From contig CP070753.1 of assembly GCA_020348765.1 (NCBI GenBank), positions 131,731 to 139,813 on the forward strand: DNA of 8,083 nt, written 5' to 3'. The notes under the pieces are model-generated. The model searched no databases, had not been told where the DNA came from, and saw only the letters and a program-made list of their open reading frames with translations. Every line of letters starts with the position of its first letter. Positions within the stretch are counted from its first letter, which is position 1. Below, piece after piece: positions 6,755 to 8,083 of the stretch. The DNA comes from Burkholderiales bacterium. Its GTDB lineage: Bacteria > Pseudomonadota > Gammaproteobacteria > Burkholderiales > Burkholderiaceae_E. Both the position numbers and the translations under genes were made by a program.

Positions 6755-7923
6755 TGCTGCACGCGCTCACGCAATGGGTCGCCGAGGACATCCGCGCGTT
6801 CTCGGTCTTCAACTACATCACGCTGCGTGCGGTGCTGGCGACGCTGACGGCGATGGGCATCGGCCTCGTCGCCGGCCCGCTGGTCATCCGCCGCCTGACC
6901 GCGCTGAAGATCGGCCAGGCGGTGCGCACCGACGGGCCGGAGTCGCACCTGGTCAAGTCGGGCACACCGACCATGGGCGGCGCGCTGGTGCTGATCTCGA
7001 TCGGCGCGGCCACGCTGCTCTGGGGCGACCTGGCCAACCGATTCGTCTGGATCGTGCTGGTCGTGACCGTCAGCTTCGGGCTGATCGGCTGGGTCGACGA
7101 CTATCGGAAGGTCGCGCACCGCGATCCGCGCGGCATGCCGGCCGGCGAGAAGTACCTGTGGCAGTCGCTGATCGGCATCGGTGCCGCGGTCTACCTCGCG
7201 TTCGCGGTGCCGGCGCAGACCAACCAGCAGGCGATCGACCTGTTCCTGAGCTGGCTGCAGTCGGGGCTGAGCATCGAGCTGCCGCAGCGCGCCGACCTGA
7301 TCGTGCCGTTCTTCAAGAACGTCGCCTATCCGCTGGGCGTGTTCGGCTTCATCGTGCTGACCTATCTCGTGATCGTCGGCACCAGCAACGCGGTCAACCT
7401 GACCGACGGCCTGGACGGGCTGGCGATCCTGCCGGCGGTACTGGTGGGCGGCGGGCTCGGCATCTTCGCCTATGCCACCGGCAACGCGGTGTTCTCGCGC
7501 TACCTGCTGATTCCGCACATCCCGGGCGCCGGCGAGCTGACGGTGATCTGCGGGGCGATCGCCGGAGCCGGGCTCGCGTTCCTGTGGTTCAACACCTATC
7601 CGGCGCAGGTGTTCATGGGCGACGTCGGCGCGCTGTCGCTGGGCGCGGCGCTGGGCACGATCGCGGTGATCGTGCGCCAGGAAATCGTGCTGTTCATCAT
7701 GGGCGGCGTGTTCGTCGCCGAGGCCGTCTCGGTGATGCTGCAGGTCGGCTACTTCAAGTACACCCGCTGGCGCTACGGCCGCGGGCGGCGGATCTTCCGC
7801 ATGGCGCCGCTGCACCACCACTTCGAGCTGTCGGGCATCAAGGAGTCGCAGGTCGTCGTGCGCTTCTGGATCGTCACGATGATGCTGGTGCTGTTCGGGC
7901 TGTCGACCCTGAAGCTGCGGTGA
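6754..7923 (+). CDS. mraY: Phospho-MurNAc-pentapeptide translocase MraY
   Basis: MraY is the integral inner-membrane enzyme that transfers phospho-MurNAc-pentapeptide from UDP to undecaprenyl phosphate, making lipid I. The 389-residue protein is strongly hydrophobic, consistent with about ten membrane helices. It carries [17 protein letters not shown] (60-76), the paired aspartates D115-D116 in [16 protein letters not shown] (D218, D221), the catalytic-site aspartate D290 in [11 protein letters not shown], and the HHH loop at 354-356 in [14 protein letters not shown] loop of about 35 residues near 151-188 is probably periplasmic. The frame is open upstream to about 6049, but ATG at 6754 gives the family N-terminus and overlaps the murF stop by 1 nt (TGATG). 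GGGGG at 6742-6746 is the likely ribosome site. Confidence 0.97.
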   Translation: MLHALTQWVAEDIRAFSVFNYITLRAVLATLTAMGIGLVAGPLVIRRLTALKIGQAVRTDGPESHLVKSGTPTMGGALVLISIGAATLLWGDLANRFVWIVLVVTVSFGLIGWVDDYRKVAHRDPRGMPAGEKYLWQSLIGIGAAVYLAFAVPAQTNQQAIDLFLSWLQSGLSIELPQRADLIVPFFKNVAYPLGVFGFIVLTYLVIVGTSNAVNLTDGLDGLAILPAVLVGGGLGIFAYATGNAVFSRYLLIPHIPGAGELTVICGAIAGAGLAFLWFNTYPAQVFMGDVGALSLGAALGTIAVIVRQEIVLFIMGGVFVAEAVSVMLQVGYFKYTRWRYGRGRRIFRMAPLHHHFELSGIKESQVVVRFWIVTMMLVLFGLSTLKLR

Positions 7924-7928
7924 CGGCG

Positions 7929-8083
7929 ATGACCCGGGCCAGCGACACGCACACCGGCGCGAGCCCCCTGGCGCAGCGCAGGGCGCTGGTGCTCGGGCTG
8001 GGCGAATCCGGCCTCGCGATGGCGCGCTACCTGTCGTTCGTCGGCGCCGACGTGCACGTGATCGACACCCGCGCCGCGCCGCC
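7929..8083 (+). CDS. murD: UDP-MurNAc-L-alanine:D-glutamate ligase MurD, N-terminal part
   Basis: Only the first 51 codons and two further bases lie in the window; the gene continues past the right edge. After about 17 variable residues comes RALVLGLGESGLAMARYL (18-35), then DVHVIDTR (41-48). This is the Rossmann-like UDP-binding start of MurD, with the glycine-rich loop and the DTR that closes the second strand. MurD adds D-glutamate to UDP-MurNAc-L-alanine in the cytoplasm, one step before MurE. ATG at 7929 follows the mraY stop by 5 nt, and GGTGA at 7919-7923 is a suitable ribosome site. Position after mraY matches the standard dcw order. The ATP-binding and C-terminal domains cannot be assessed. 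Confidence 0.92.
   Translation, partial: MTRASDTHTGASPLAQRRALVLGLGESGLAMARYLSFVGADVHVIDTRAAP

Overview
This window is the first part of a division and cell wall (dcw) cluster, read entirely on the + strand in the order mraZ, rsmH, ftsL, ftsI, murE, murF, mraY and the start of murD, which runs off the right edge. The coding DNA is very GC-rich, and most codons end in G or C. MurE carries the DNPR motif of meso-diaminopimelate ligases, so the cell wall is of the Gram-negative type. FtsL is short, MraY is 389 residues, MurF has an [10 protein letters not shown] segment, and the gene order is compact. Together these suggest a betaproteobacterium, probably Burkholderiales or a relative. This placement is inferred from sequence character and not from a search.

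Layout: positions 1-84 hold a 12-bp tandem repeat (about seven copies) that continues past the left edge. Positions 85-225 are a less GC-rich intergenic stretch with no convincing gene. Positions 226-298 hold a sigma70-like promoter merged with an array of five GTG-containing boxes at exact 10-bp spacing, which I read as the MraZ operator. A GC-rich leader with a possible hairpin follows, and mraZ starts with GTG at 369. From there to the right edge the genes are packed tightly. The gaps are 9 nt (mraZ-rsmH), 33 nt (rsmH-ftsL) and 5 nt (mraY-murD). Overlaps are 1 nt (ftsL-ftsI), 4 nt (ftsI-murE), 8 nt (murE-murF) and 1 nt (murF-mraY). No terminator or clear internal promoter was seen, so a single operon with translational coupling is likely.

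Functionally, MurE and MurF complete the UDP-MurNAc-pentapeptide (the start of MurD, which acts one step before MurE, lies at the right edge). MraY moves it onto undecaprenyl phosphate to make lipid I, and FtsI cross-links the resulting septal peptidoglycan. FtsL belongs to the complex that activates FtsI with FtsW. RsmH methylates 16S rRNA, and MraZ is the DNA-binding regulator of the operon.

The genes are conserved housekeeping genes, and I found no previously undescribed system. The parts most worth a second look are in the 368-bp upstream region: the five-box operator, the minisatellite at the edge, a nine-base motif present three times, and the leader hairpin.
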